NCBI GenBank assembly: GCA_000727475.1
Contig: KL647289.1
Location: 5,708,019 to 5,772,018 of the forward strand
Origin: Sarcocystis neurona
Taxonomy: Eukaryota; Apicomplexa; Conoidasida; Eucoccidiorida; Sarcocystidae
Direction of reading: 5' to 3'
Length of the DNA: 64,000 nt
Below the pieces are notes generated by a model, which was not told where the DNA came from, made no database searches, and saw only the letters and a program-made list of their open reading frames with translations. Each line of letters starts with the position of its first letter. The first letter of the stretch is position 1. Shown one piece after another: positions 36,501-47,679 of the stretch. A program made the translations under genes and the position numbers.

Positions 36501-38637
36501 ACAATAGCTGTGAGAAACGCTGCGAGTAGACTATCGTCGACTTGCCACTGCTCTGACTTTCACTGCTGACGCTGCTGGACCGCGCGAGTTCCTCTTTCAT
36601 CGCAGCGAATGCCGCTGTGTAAAGACCTGCTGCAGGCAGCACGCTTCCGGCTGCGGTAGCGTGCAGCTGTCTGCATGCCGTGTCAGGCGACGCAGCACCA
36701 GCAGCAGGACGACCGGCTGCAGCAGTAGTGGAGAAAGCAGCAACGCCTGGCCCACAAGCCGCCGCAACAGGAGCAGCAACCGCCAGTCTGCCAAGTGGAG
36801 CTCCAGCAGTAGCAGCAGGAGAACCGGTGTACACTGCTGCAGAGAGCGCTGTCAAACATCCAGCAGCGCGGACGAAAGCGGCAATTGTTGAAAGGGCCGC
36901 AACGGCAGCAGGCGCAACAGCAACGACAGGAGAAGCAGAAGCAGCAGCAGCATCAGCGCTGCGGCGACCGTCTGTCTGCGAAGAACCCCTGGCTACGGGA
37001 CACCGCAGGAGTGGAAAAAGTCCAATTGTAGCGGCGGCATAAGCAACGGAAGCGTCAGCTGAAGCAGGGGCGGTAGCAGCAATAATAGGGGTGGGACCAC
37101 CAGCAACAGGAGGAGGAGCAGCAGCAGCAAGGGCGGCGGGAACACCAAGGGCAGCGGCACGAGTAGCAGGTGGCTGCAATGGAAATGCGGGTAGGAGTGT
37201 ACGGCACCCAAAAAAAGGAAGGAGAGGGGCGGCGTCACCACCACTTCGAGAGTGGTGGAGACGTGGAGATCGAGAGGAAGACGAGAGCGAGAAAGGAGTA
37301 TCCAAGGTGTACGTACACCGGTAGGGCGCAGGGCCCCAAGCAGGCGTGAACCCCGCAGCACCGAGCCGCCCGCGTGGTGAGAGCGACCGGTGCAGGGGAG
37401 GAGTTAAAGAAGCAGCAGTAAACCCAGCAGCATGTCGCTGGCAGTGCGCAGAGCCGCAGCGACGCACTATTGTGGGGTGCTGCCGCAGCAACTGTTGCTG
37501 AACATGTCTCGTTGCAGAGGCAGCACAGGCAGCAGCAGCAGCAGTAGCAGAAACAGCAGTCGAAGCAGCAGGGCCAGCAGCAGCCGAGCCTTCACCGGCA
37601 GTAGCAGAAACAGCAGCCGAAGCAGCAGGGCTAGCCCCAGCGGAAAATGCAGCAGCCCGAGCACGAAGGAATGCAGGGGGAAAAGTACGTAGCTCTAAGG
37701 GACATCCTGCAGCTGTCGCAGCAGCAGCGGCACAGAGGCCGGGCGGGGGGGCGGCAGGAGTCGCACCAAAGGGGAACACTGCTGCAGCTGCACCAGGAGC
37801 AGCAAAGCAGACGCGGTCACTTCTCGGGGCGGCGGCAGCAGCAACAGCATTCGTGGTGGCATCAGACGCAGCAGCGCGGCGCGAGAGGAAGACGGAGGAA
37901 AGGTAAGAATGGCGCAGAGGAGAGGAGAGCAACGGCGCCGCAGGACAGCAGCAGCAACGGCGAAAAGTGATGCAGGAGCAGCAGCTACAATGACAGCATG
38001 CAGTTCGAGGAGCTGCTAGAGTAGACTGCAGCAGCAGGCGTAACGCAGGCAGTCGCACCGCAGGGTGTCTGACCATTTTCACGTGACGGAAAAGGACGAC
38101 AGAAAAGAAGAGGCGAAGAACGCAGTGGAGAGCGTGGAGGGCGTCCTCGAGGGCGGGCAAAACGAGAGAGAAGCGAAAGGAAAGGATAATGAGAGAAGCG
38201 AAGAGAAAAAAAGGAACCTGGGAGAGGAGAGACAAAAAGGGCGAAGTCCACAAACGGTCAGGCGCACAAGGAGAGACACATGGCGGGTCTGACACCCAGA
38301 CGGCAACACAGGCAGGTAGAGAGACGGCAGCAAGAAGCAAACGAGCAGGAGACAGCAAAGACAGCAACAAGAAGAGGAGGACAGCGGACCGCGAAGGGGA
38401 AGACGACGAACCGAGCGACAGAGAGAGAGGCACACGGCGCAGAGAAACCGGAAGCGAGAGAACCGCCCAGCAGCAGCACTCGAGACTGAGCAGAGGGACA
38501 GACGCCTCCAGAGAAAAGGGCGGAGAAGGAGACACAAAGGGAGAAGGAAACGCGAGACGCGGCGGGGGAGAGACGTGCGAGAGGGAGACACGAGACGGCG
38601 GACGGCCAGAAGACAGAGAGGGGGCCACCGGCGACAA
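32596..38637 (-). CDS. Unrecognised Ala-rich gene with hydrophobic C-terminal segment
   Basis: I do not recognise the product. Exons on the minus strand are 38637-35575 (large), 34940-34749, 33413-33314, 33001-32842 and 32672-32596. Junctions agree in phase (0, then phase 2, then 0), except that one exon seems to be missing between 34749 and 33413. After a long Ala/Ser/Pro/Cys-rich low-complexity part the sequence becomes ordered: LLHTLAELGAALSLREAQLT, EILHEISAALSRLEKSHDVL, LLELLDGTRSLAAASKMVCR, a very hydrophobic stretch STFLLFWATLLLLRILLLSG, and ELYVCLKQKDFFVNDPERLL. The last exon ends PKEEW with an open phase, so the 3' end is not seen. A membrane-associated protein is likely by inference. 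The start codon is not secure: the first 200 codons lie in a pyrimidine tract. Confidence 0.5.
32842..33001 (-). CDS. Minus-strand gene exon with hydrophobic segment
   Basis: The exon follows GTGCTGCCAG and reads FRWVEPLQELSSTFLLFWAT, then LLLLRILLLSGACLLLRGLV and AVHIPTRHRVAHE before GTGCCG. About 28 consecutive residues are mostly hydrophobic with one Arg, compatible with one or two membrane segments. Confidence 0.5.
33314..33413 (-). CDS. Minus-strand gene exon
   Basis: The exon follows CCGCCTCTAG, enters in phase 1 and reads VVLLLELLDGTRSLAAASKM, then VCRVPRALDVAM. It ends at a weak GTTTCG donor that gives the phase needed by the next exon. The frame stays open beyond this donor to 33181, so the end is tentative. 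Confidence 0.4.
33551..33580. repeat. (CA)15 microsatellite
   Basis: Fifteen uninterrupted CA units lie in the gap between two exons of the minus-strand gene. Confidence 0.95.
33750..33925. repeat. Interrupted GTA/TAG trinucleotide tract
   Basis: GTAGTAGTAGTA-type blocks recur at 33757-33772, 33818-33864 and 33896-33918 with degenerate spacers. It lies in an intron of the minus-strand gene. Confidence 0.8.
34312..34562. repeat. Tandem duplication, about 125 bp
   Basis: 34312-34440 and 34452-34555 share the order CGCTGTCGCTG..CGTCGCTAG.TGCA.CTATC.ACACAAG.CGTCCC, then a TATA run, then a G/A-rich end with GAAACAGAGAGATAC. The copies are diverged. They lie in an intron of the minus-strand gene. 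Confidence 0.7.
34749..34940 (-). CDS. Minus-strand gene exon
   Basis: The exon follows TGTGGATAG and reads ASKHGSGSGAGDSSSSNSST, then RPSKEILHEISAALSRLEKS and HDVLPTYIGPFLFTLRNSAK + K before GTAGGC; 64 codons, phase 0 at both ends. Confidence 0.55.
35575..38637 (-). CDS. Minus-strand gene, large first exon
   Basis: A 1021-codon open frame ends DIEEKDKPQ before GTAGCA; reading through gives a stop five codons later, so this could instead be a complete single-exon C-terminus. Residues 1-200 come from a CT-rich tract and may be untranslated. Poly-Ala, Cys and Ser runs dominate the middle. The last 220 residues, with an acidic Glu-rich stretch, look like real protein. Confidence 0.5.
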
Positions 38638-38860
38638 AAACTGCTGACCGAGGGAGACGGACAGAACGAGAGACCGCCGCGGAGAACGGGTGGAAGAGAA
38701 GGCCGGCAGGAAGTGCTGCGCAGGACGTCAAAGGGCCCGAGCAGCAGGGGAGAGCGTCAACCAGAAGCGCGGGACACACGGAGAGATAGAGAGGAGGACA
38801 GAGGGAGGCGCAGAGCCTCCAAAATTCCCAAACGCGCCTCAGCAGGGTCACAGCCAGGGA
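38050..38860. repeat. Long purine-rich strand block
   Basis: The plus strand is overwhelmingly G and A over about 800 bases with scattered ACA/CGA interruptions. It keeps frames open on both strands and underlies the doubtful N-terminus of the minus-strand gene. Confidence 0.75.
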
Positions 38861-40900
38861 TATCCGTCTGTGTCTACTCGGGTGGCCACACCCACCTTCA
38901 CTCAGTATCGGCGACGCTATATATACGTGCGCGCAAACACAAACCCGTAGCTGTGCTAGCGAACAGCCAACACATATGTGTGTGTACATACATACACGTG
39001 CGTATGTAAATGGCTGTGTGTGTATATATTTGTGTATATATACGTGCGGAGCTGCCCCAGGGGAACTCCTACGCAGCGCACATCGGCCCACACAGACGTC
39101 CACACACACACACACACGCACACACTAGTATGTGTATATGCATGCAGAGGAAGACAGAGGGAGAAGGGAAGGACCGACGCTACAGGCGTAGGGGTCCGTA
39201 GACTCTCACATATGTGACGTTTTCTTGCAGAGGCCCCCGTCGAGCCAGTGGTGACGCTCTCCCTCCGGCTGCGGAGACGGAATAGGAAGTCCTTCGCAGG
39301 GAGCTTTCGCTACTTCGTACACACCTACGCATACGTAGATGGATACGAACAGGTTCACCTGGAGAGAGGAGAAGACCGTGCGGCGCCGGGATTGAGTCAG
39401 AGGGAAAGCACTTCAGGCAAATTTCGAAGACGGGGAGACGTAAACGAGGAGGAAATGTGTGCTACTTTTCCGCGGACGCATGCGAGACTCAGAAAAGTCG
39501 CTGGAAAGTTGGAAACTCCCCACGTGACTACTCTCTCCGTGTTGGCAAACGTTAAATTTGTTTTATCCGTTTCTCCATACGCACGCATGCATATATATGT
39601 ATGTGTGTGTAGTACAAGTATTTGCCTGTTCCCGCCTTTCTCCTATTCTCTCTGTATACATATATATGAGCACTAGAAATGTCTTACTGTCACATCCACA
39701 CACATACATATGTATCTGCAGCTATCAATCTATCTTCATGGATGTACGTGTATGTGTGTGTCTAGTGTAGGTATCTACCCGTCTTCTTGTATCCCTTTCT
39801 CTCTCTGTATATATATCTGTGCAGCACAGTCATCTCGTTGTCTGTCTCTCTCCATATATACACATACATGTACTCGTCCATATGTTTACTTGTTTGCATG
39901 CGCTCCCAGGCATGTGCACACGGGGAGTACGGCGCGACTCTATATATCCTGCAGTGAGTCTGGTGTGCAGACGGGCCTCATGAGCGTGACGCCCTATAGA
40001 CAGCAGAATCATTCCTCGCATGTGTGGCCTGTGTCCACTTATAGTGCAGATCACTTACACGAGCACATACAGGCGGTGCTTACAGCTGTCGCTTTCTGTG
40101 GGAAGGAGCATACAGCAGGCAGAAGGCGCAAGTGAAGGGGAATGTAAGGGACCTGCCGCAGCGCTGCTTGTGCTGGAAGTAAACATACATATATGCGTTT
40201 GCGTATGTACAAACGCGTGTACTTCCATGTATACGTGTGCCCATATGCATGTAGACGAATATGTGTGTGTCTACATAGACCCACTCCACCAGTCTACACG
40301 AACACCCGCACACGTATGTCCAGATATAACGAGGTGCATTTTCATGTGTATGAATGGGATTTGTTCTCGGTTCTCTCCGCGTAGTGTGGCGTACACACGT
40401 CGTCTCCATAGGGCTGCAGTTGGCGAGCAACGCCACACCTGCGGTAGGTAGGGCTCGGCAGACACGCAGCATCAGCTCGCAACGTGAAGAGGGAAGAAAG
40501 GGAGGACACAGAGAGGGAAAAAAGGAAAGGAGGCAGCTAAAGGGAGAAGGAAATCGAGAGTAAAACGACGGTTGCGCGCGTGGCCCCGGCCCGCACCAGC
40601 CATCTCGCGGCGCGCGGTGCGCACAAGCAGCAGCTCTCTCGTACAGCAGCGGTCGCCGAGCACCAGCCCCAGCAGCAAGAGCAGCAGGGCGGCACGCGTC
40701 CCTCGTTTCTGCCTTCCACCCGTTCTTGAGAATTGACCGAAAGGAAGAGGAAGAGGAGAAGTAGAAGTCTACTTATCGAAAGAATTGTACTGCTCGCATA
40801 TGTGTGTGCGTGTGTGTGTGTGTGCGCGCATCGTCGTACCGTAGGGTGGGCGGGCGGCCGGTGCGTGTGCGTATGTATTTCTCACATGCGCCAAGTGGAC
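38861..40900. other. No supported gene
   Basis: Contains TATA/TGTA repeats (38920-39060, 39580-39900, 40180-40330), a (CA)n run near 39102-39124, and a second purine-rich block at 40480-40560. The open stretch 39248-39676 (plus) has splice-like borders but no recognised motif. Confidence 0.5.
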
Positions 40901-41718
40901 GGAGTGGAGGGCTGCACTTGCTGCTGCTGCCGCTGTTGCTTCTGCAGCAACGGCGTGTGTACTACGTTAAGTCGCCCTGCAGACGCTGTCGCGGCTGGGA
41001 TCGCTTCTGCCGCTGCAGTTGTTGCGGCTGAAGTGTTTGCTGCTGCTGCTTTTCCTCCGCCTTGTGTGATACTGCTCTTGTCCACGTTCTCGGCGCATCG
41101 TCCCTTCTTTCTGCGCGTGTGAGTAGTGCATGCGAAGGCGCACGCGCTGCTGCTGCTGCTGTGCAGAGAGGAAAGGAGAACTCTGGCATGTCCTTTTTTT
41201 GTTCCTCGCACTGCCCAGACCCCGCATACGGATGATCAAGCAGCAGCAGAGAGGCAGAGGGAGAGACAACAACAGCAAAAGAAAGCGTCGGCGACCAAGT
41301 CCCAGCAGCCCCGCTGCGCAGCAGCCGCGCAGTGTGCGTGAGCCCGAGCCAACGCACGGCAAGAAGACATGCAGGGCTACTGCAGCTCTCCCGCGGCCGC
41401 AGCAGGCAACGAATTCCACAGTAGCCGCTGTACCAGCAGCAACCGCAGCAATGCCCAGCGAGAGCTGTCGCTGGTCGGCATCTCCTAATCGAGGAGAGAG
41501 CACACGCCTGTTTGAGCCAACCTTCGCTCGCGCGGCAAGTATTTTTGCGCTGCTATTGCAAGTGAACAGCGGCTGCTGCAGCGGGCAAGGCTCGCCCATT
41601 ATTGCTGTTGCTGTGGCTTCCAAGACTCTTGCTGCTAATCCTCCTTTCTCTACTCGGTACGTGCTGCTGCACTTGTGACGTGTAGTGTTCCTGGGAACGC
41701 AGCCGCATCCGCCTTCTG

Positions 41719-41907
41719 GTGCTGCTGCTGCTGCTCTTTTCACTCCCTCGCGGCTTCTTCTTAGTGCTACCGTTGATTGACCGAACGGCTACTACGCTGC
41801 TGCACGGCTCCATCGTGACGCCGTCCCTTTTCCTCCTTCACGCTTCTCTGCGGTATTTCATTTTCGATCGTTGTGCACTAGCTGCCTCACTATTAAGCAG
41901 CTGCTAG
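41719..41907 (+). CDS. Hydrophobic open frame, doubtful exon
   Basis: The frame reads LLLLLLFSLPRGFFLVLPLI, then DRTATTLLHGSIVTPSLFLL and HASLRYFIFDR before a stop. It could be the C-terminal membrane part of a protein, but the Leu run comes from a CTG repeat and no intron border is secured. Confidence 0.2.
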   Translation: MLLLLLFSLPRGFFLVLPLIDRTATTLLHGSIVTPSLFLLHASLRYFIFDRCALAASLLSSC

Positions 41908-42462
41908 CACTTCTTCTGAACTTTCCTACTCCTCCCTATAAAGAGCATATAAATATGTATATCAGGAATACACGGTGTCATGTATGCATGCGTACATGAG
42001 CACCATCAACTCTACACGTACATAGGTACAACGCAGTGCCAACGAAAGTGTCTTCTTTTCTTCCCTTGCTGCTGTTTTTCAGCGTCGTGCCGGGGCGACC
42101 TGTGGGGTGAGCTCCTCTTCCTCCTGATTCGCCACTTCAGAACGTGCTGCTGCAGCAGCAGCAGCAGAAGACGCAGCAGGTGCAGCAGCAGAGAAGAGTA
42201 GCCGAAGCAGACCAGCACACAGGCGGCGGCAGCTGCAGCTGCAGCAGCAAAACGACTCGCGACACACTCCCTGGAGCAGCAAAGGATCAGCAGGAAGCGG
42301 GCGCTACGGCGCTTCCCAGGCAGCGGTGGGCAGCAGCGGCAGCAGCAGTGGCCCCTGGGCAACTGCACCGGCTGCAGCCGGGGCAGCAGCACAGTCCACA
42401 CAGCTACAGCTACAGCAGCAGATGCTGCTCGCAGCAGTTGCAGCAACGTGTAGAAAGTGCAG

Positions 42463-43026
42463 CAACTCCGGCGTACTTTCCTATCTGCTGCAAGAACACT
42501 TTTCAGGCAGGAGCTGCTGACCCAGCAACCGGCTGTAGTAACAGCCCCCCCCACGTGCGACAGCAACAGCCACCGTCAAGACGACGTCCTGCGCCCGCAG
42601 ACCCCCCACCTGGCTGCAGCAACACGGACTGGCAGCCGGCGCCAGCCGGTATCCTATAGCAGGGATGGAGAGCTCGAGCAGGTTTTTCTGGTGCCCAACA
42701 GCAAGTCTCTCCGTCTACAACCGTACACGTTGGTGTATTTGCACTGCACCACCGGCAATAGCAGCAGCAGCCGGAGCAACAGGACAGCAGCAGGAGCAGC
42801 CAGAGAAATAGCAGCAGGCAACCAAGTAGCGGCAGGGGTAGTAGCGCAACGCGACGTTTCTCACGGAAGAGCGCGGCGACAGCAGTGGCAACGCTGCAGC
42901 AGACCCCGTGGGCAACAGCGCAGCAGCAGCACCCGCAGCAGAAAGAGCTTGCGACAGCAGAGAGAGCACGGCAGCAAGAAGAGGAGAATAGCAACAGGGC
43001 CACAACGGCTGCAGCAGGGAGTGTAG
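42463..43026 (+). CDS. Plus-strand exon of an unrecognised gene
   Basis: After an AAAGTGCAG acceptor the frame reads QLRRTFLSAARTLFRQELLT and later ELEQVFLVPNSKSLRLQPYT followed by LVYLHCTTGN, which looks like genuine globular protein with alternating strands. It then enters Ser/Arg/Gln-rich CAG-repeat sequence to a stop at 43026. The other plus frames and two minus frames are also open here, but none contains a comparable ordered stretch. The family is unknown and the flanking exons are unresolved. Confidence 0.45.
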   Translation, partial: QLRRTFLSAARTLFRQELLTQQPAVVTAPPTCDSNSHRQDDVLRPQTPHLAAATRTGSRRQPVSYSRDGELEQVFLVPNSKSLRLQPYTLVYLHCTTGNSSSSRSNRTAAGAAREIAAGNQVAAGVVAQRDVSHGRARRQQWQRCSRPRGQQRSSSTRSRKSLRQQREHGSKKRRIATGPQRLQQGV

Positions 43027-44093
43027 CAGCGGCAGGAGCAGGAACACCTTGATAATAGGGCCGCAGAGCTAGCAGCCGCTGCAGCGAGACGCAGTCCGCG
43101 CAACAGGCAGCTGTGGTAGGAACAGCAGCGAGCGCCGCAGCTACGAGCGGAGAGATCGTAGAGTAGCAGCTTCAGAAGCACACGCCGCAGCAGGAGAAGG
43201 AATGCAGGCCTAGCCGCAGCTACATCAGCAGCTGCAACAGGACAACATGAACATCGGCACCTGGAGCAACAGTGCAGCAGCACCAGCACGAGGGTCGCGC
43301 GCTCGTAAGTAGCTGGAGAAACAGAGCTAGCACCAGGCTTCTTGCCAACGATGAACAAAGCCAAAGGCAAGCCACAGCTGCTGCAGCAAGACAAAGCGGC
43401 AGCGACAGCATAGCGCCGTGGTGGCCAACCGCTGCGGCACCGGCCTCGATGATCTCCTTGCAAGGAAGGGCAAAGGCAGACGAAAGGCGCCGTCGATGCG
43501 GCAGCAAAGCCGCAGCTGGCCACAAAAGGCTCCTGCGACGTTGTTGCTGCTGTACGTGCACTGCACACAAACGAAGAAGATCTGGGGACAAGAAAGGGAA
43601 ATCTCAAGATAAGGAATAAAATTTATCATCAGAAGGAGCATTTGCGAACGTGAGAGTAGTGTACATACACCTGAACCGCAGGCGGCGACTGCTGCAACAA
43701 GGGCCGCACTGCACGCAAACAAACTTCCCACAAACCAGCAGAAGAAGTAGAGAGAGCCGCAGCGCGGCAGCAGCCGGGGAACGCGTGGCACTCCTCGCCA
43801 CAGCAGCGAGTTGGCAAGTTGCCCAACGCTGCCAGCAGCAGATTCAGCGGAAGCAGCAGCAGCAAAAGCGAGCGGGACGCCAAGCAGCTCAAGAGCTTGC
43901 TGCGCACGGCGGCAGCAGGAGTGCGTGCGTGCCAGGCAAGCAACCTCCTCCTGCGAAACACGCGCTATTTACAGAGATAAGCGGCAGGCTCACGTAGATA
44001 TAGACGCATCTGCAGATACACAAATCCGTACGTGTATATTCATTTGCTTGTTCAAAGAGAAAGAAGAGAAACTACTCGTGTGTGTCCCTGTAG

Positions 44094-44936
44094 ATTGATG
44101 TACAACCGCCCGGCGTTTGCGGAAGCCACGTGGGTATTGCTGCAGCAGCAGCAGGGCTGGCGAACTGCGCAACCGCAGCACCAGGAGGCGAGGAAGCAGC
44201 AGAAGAAGCAACAGCAGCAGCAATGACAGCGGGAGGGAAAGGCGCAGCAGGCTGCTCCCCAGCCTTAAAAGCGGACAGAGCAGCAGCGGCTGTAGCTGCC
44301 GGAAGGAGACGAGACAGAACCAACGGAACGCCGACGACGGCAGCGGCAGCAGGCGCTGCCGCAGCACCTGCAGGCCAGGAAAGACAAAGGCGTTTGGCGC
44401 TGCTTGTCGCGCTGCTCCTGCTGCTGGTTCGTCTTGTGGGGACAGACACAGGAAGAAAAGGAGGACGGCCCCTGCAGACCTGGGGCCCTACTGCTGCTGC
44501 TGCGGCCTCGCTTTCGGCTGCGTCCCGTCCCCCAACTGCTGCTGTTGCTGCTGCCGCAGCTGCGTCCTTCAGCCTCGTGCTGCTGCACAGGCAGACGCCA
44601 GTTCTCGGCCTGCTGCAGCGGCAGACGCCCTGGGGCAAGCGCGAAGAAGAGGAGAAAAAGAAGGAACAGCAGCAAAAGGCGCAGCAGCAACAGCGACGTG
44701 CACCAGCAGCACATGCGGGCCGTCTCCGTCTCCAGTGTACGTTCTCCACGACACGCTGCTTCCCGGCTGACGCAGCTGACGTGATCAAGTCTTTGTCTTT
44801 CTCATTAAACCAACAATTCTCTCTCAGTCGCTTTGACCCAACGAAAAGCCCGGCACGCTGCTTTCTCTCTCTGTCTGTCTCCCCCGCTCTCTCTCTCTAT
44901 ACATATATACATGTGTGTACGTCTGTGTGTCGATAG
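44094..44936 (+). CDS. Ala-rich open frame, ambiguous strand
   Basis: After CCCTGTAG the frame reads IDVQPPGVCGSHVGIAAAAA and stays open for about 280 codons, rich in Ala, with RLRLQCTFSTTRCFPADAAD near the end before running into TATA repeat. The minus strand is open over 44072-44788 as well (SPPGAAVAQFASPAAAAAIP..), so orientation is not settled. The CAG/GCN repeats explain both. Confidence 0.3.
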   Translation: MDVQPPGVCGSHVGIAAAAAGLANCATAAPGGEEAAEEATAAAMTAGGKGAAGCSPALKADRAAAAVAAGRRRDRTNGTPTTAAAAGAAAAPAGQERQRRLALLVALLLLLVRLVGTDTGRKGGRPLQTWGPTAAAAASLSAASRPPTAAVAAAAAASFSLVLLHRQTPVLGLLQRQTPWGKREEEEKKKEQQQKAQQQQRRAPAAHAGRLRLQCTFSTTRCFPADAADVIKSLSFSLNQQFSLSRFDPTKSPARCFLSLSVSPALSLYTYIHVCTSVCR

Positions 44937-47387
44937 GCTTCTTCACGTGCATGCACCATTAAAGGTGTTCCACACGTACGTGTGTTCCTCCTGCTGGAAG
45001 CGAGTGCTAATAAAGTAACGTTGGATTCTTACTGTCTCTCCTTTCTCTTCTCTCTTGCTTTCGTCCTCTGTCGCCTTTTCTGTACATGTATCTACGTATG
45101 AAAGACAGCTCCGTCCGCGCTTAGAGGCACGTGTCCTGCGCATGTGTCAGCCCGCAACGAAGAAATGCGTTTTTTCCACTTTTCTTCTTCTGCTGCGTCT
45201 CGTCTCTTTGCCGCCAGTCAGTGTCCCTTACTCTACAAACTAACGTCGCCCTCTTCCTCTTACAGAGAAGCACACTGAGACCTACATACATACAGTGAGA
45301 TTACACAGCTGTGTCCACATATATGCTTGCTTGTAACTCTATGAACTGGGAAACGTCTGTGCATCTATCTAGTAAAAGTACGTATATTTCGATGTCTAGC
45401 ATACAAATATTCAAATACGTGTATACATGCATATGTATACGCTGGCACCGAAAGTATCTGTGCGGTGTTGTGGAAGCAGCGGCGTATGCACCGGTGCAAG
45501 TCTGAGCGGACGAGAGCGCACACATATCTATACATGTCTCTCCCTATTTGTAGGTGTAGATACGCATGCGTGTCTTTGAATAACGACGTGGGCAGGACAT
45601 GCATAACATATAAAGATGTGTGTGCATGCGTATGTCTGTGCGTCTGTGCACATACGACGACAGATGCGTATGGGAAGGTACAAGGTACTCGAGGTAGTGT
45701 ACCTAGACTTGCTTATATACTCGCATACCAGCACGAGTTCTAGTAAGAGAGAAACAGACTTCGACGTGCTGGCTGGCCTTGTCCGTGTACCGCGTCGCAG
45801 CGCTCGTGGTCCTGCGCCGGGGCTGCTGCTAGACGGGGTTGCCCGGCAGTCCCTCTGCTCCGCGTGCCGGGGGTGCGGCTACTAGTATTATTCGTGGCGG
45901 TACACTTGCGAGTAGTAGTAACACAAGTAGTAGTTGATTTAGCAGAAATAAGAGTCAAAAAATAACGAGCGACAGCAGCAACAGCAGCAAGAGCACAGCG
46001 CAGTAGTAGTAGTAATAATAGAAGTAGTAGTAGTAGTAGTACGAGGACTAGTAGTTATAGAAGTGATAGTAGTAGTAGTAGCATTCGTAGTAGCAGTAGT
46101 AGTACGAGGAGCACTAATAATATAAGTGATAGTAGTAGTAATAGGGCTTGCACTAGGTGTCTAATTGCTGGTGATAGTGGGAGCAGTCGAATAGCAGCGT
46201 AGACATTATAGGAGGAGGAGGAGGAGTACGGCAGTGGTGGTACTAGTAGTAGTAGTAGTAGTAATACTAGTAGTAGTAGTAATACTAGCAGTAGTAGTGG
46301 TTGTAGTAGTAGTAGTAGTAGGTGACAGCTATAGTGATAGGCATAAATGATGACAACGTACTAGCTGTCGTCTTCTTCTGCGTGTCCCCTTCTGCCGGGA
46401 ACTGGAGTTAGAGAGAAAAAAGCAAAAGGAAGACACACAAAGAAGTATACACTTGTGGACATGCGTCTGCATGCGGAGACGGTGCAATGCGTCGGAGAAC
46501 AACACCTCTATCTACTTAGAAGCGCACACGACGTCGAGGGAGCGCTCTTCTCATGTGAGAGACGAAGAACTGTAACAACTGTGTAGATTGATGCTCTAGA
46601 GACGGCGCGCGCGTTAAAAAAGAAGAAAAGCTACATAAACCTTTCCAGGCAGTCGTATGTGCGTCTCTAGAAGATTTGCAGAATCGCATGCCTTTGTACA
46701 GAAACCCTGCAGGGGGGGTCGCGTGCCTGGCCGGTGCAACTGCTGCGGGCCCCCGTCAGTCCGCCCTGCTTTCCTTGCCACACCGCCGCCGCTCCTGCTC
46801 TTCCTCCTCCTTCTCCTGCGGCTCTCTACGTTTTCCTCCCTTTTGAAGTCGGCGGCTGCAATTTCTCTACATATGTGTGCATCGCACTTTGTCTCTGCGG
46901 CCCTGTGTAGGTACACGTATAGACACGCAGCACAGCTATACACATATGTCTGCGTCTTCACTCACACACATAGCCAGACAGACAGATAGATAACTCATAT
47001 TACCCGTACAACCGTGTATACCCATCTGTATATATATATGTATGTTTGTACGTGTGTACATATGCACACATACATCTCTGCGTATACACACATATGTGTA
47101 TACTCACACGTATCCAGATACAGATAAAAAGACAGGTAGGTAGCTCATATTATCCGTACAATCACATGTATCCATCTGTATATACTTGTGTGTTCGTACG
47201 TATATACATACACACATATACAACTTGATGTTTACACACGTGTATATACATATACATACATACGTGTAGAGACAGATATGAGTTTATACGAGAACTGTGT
47301 GAAGCGATGCAGCATGTGTTGCTGGTGGTGACGAGGGCGCTGCTGTGTTGGCGTCTCGGTGTGCGCCTGCTGCCGCTGCTGCTGCAG
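44937..47387. other. Simple-repeat region before the SEL1-repeat gene
   Basis: Contains TATA/TGTA repeats, the TAG/GTA field at 45.9-46.3 kb and, at 46657-46860 (plus), a frame with an ATG followed by a strongly hydrophobic stretch (ATPPPLLLFLLLLLRLSTF). That stretch might be the signal peptide of the downstream SEL1-repeat gene, but I could not find a splice that joins it. Confidence 0.35.
45898..46325. repeat. TAG/GTA trinucleotide microsatellite field
   Basis: Over 400 bases consist mainly of (GTA)n with TAA, GGT and AGC interruptions. The densest runs are at about 46000-46040, 46065-46105 and 46240-46322. Being TAG-based it carries stops in one plus frame, unlike the CAG repeats in genes. 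Confidence 0.9.
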
Positions 47388-47679
47388 ATGACGGAAGTGG
47401 AAGGAAGGCGGCAGAAGATGAGGAACGTGAAAAGGACGGGAAGAGGAGCAGCCGGGGAAGAAGAGAAGGAACTGCAGCAGAAGGAGAAGAGGAAGCACAC
47501 CAAGCAGGAAGCAGCGGAGAAGGACGAAGGGACGACCGAGGAGTGACTCGAGGAGCAGGAGGAGGAGGAGCAGAAGCAGCGCCCGAAGACGTTGTTTTTC
47601 AGCAGCAGAGCGTCGAAGAGGCGATGTCGGCCGTCGACTCACGTCGTGCGCAGATGCTCGCGGCCGCTTTGGACTTGAA
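47388..47679 (+). CDS. SEL1-repeat gene, first seen exon
   Basis: The exon follows GCTGCTGCAG and enters in phase 1. It reads through a charged Glu/Lys/Arg/Gly region to FQQQSVEEAMSAVDSRRAQM, then LAAALDL plus AA before GTGAGT (phase 2). The frame is open back to 47303 but has no ATG, so a 5' exon is expected upstream. Confidence 0.6.

Noticed and set aside
44072..44788. Minus-strand 238-codon Ala-rich ORF
   Set aside because: It mirrors a plus-strand frame that has a better acceptor. GCN/CAG repeats keep both open, so it is not listed as a gene.
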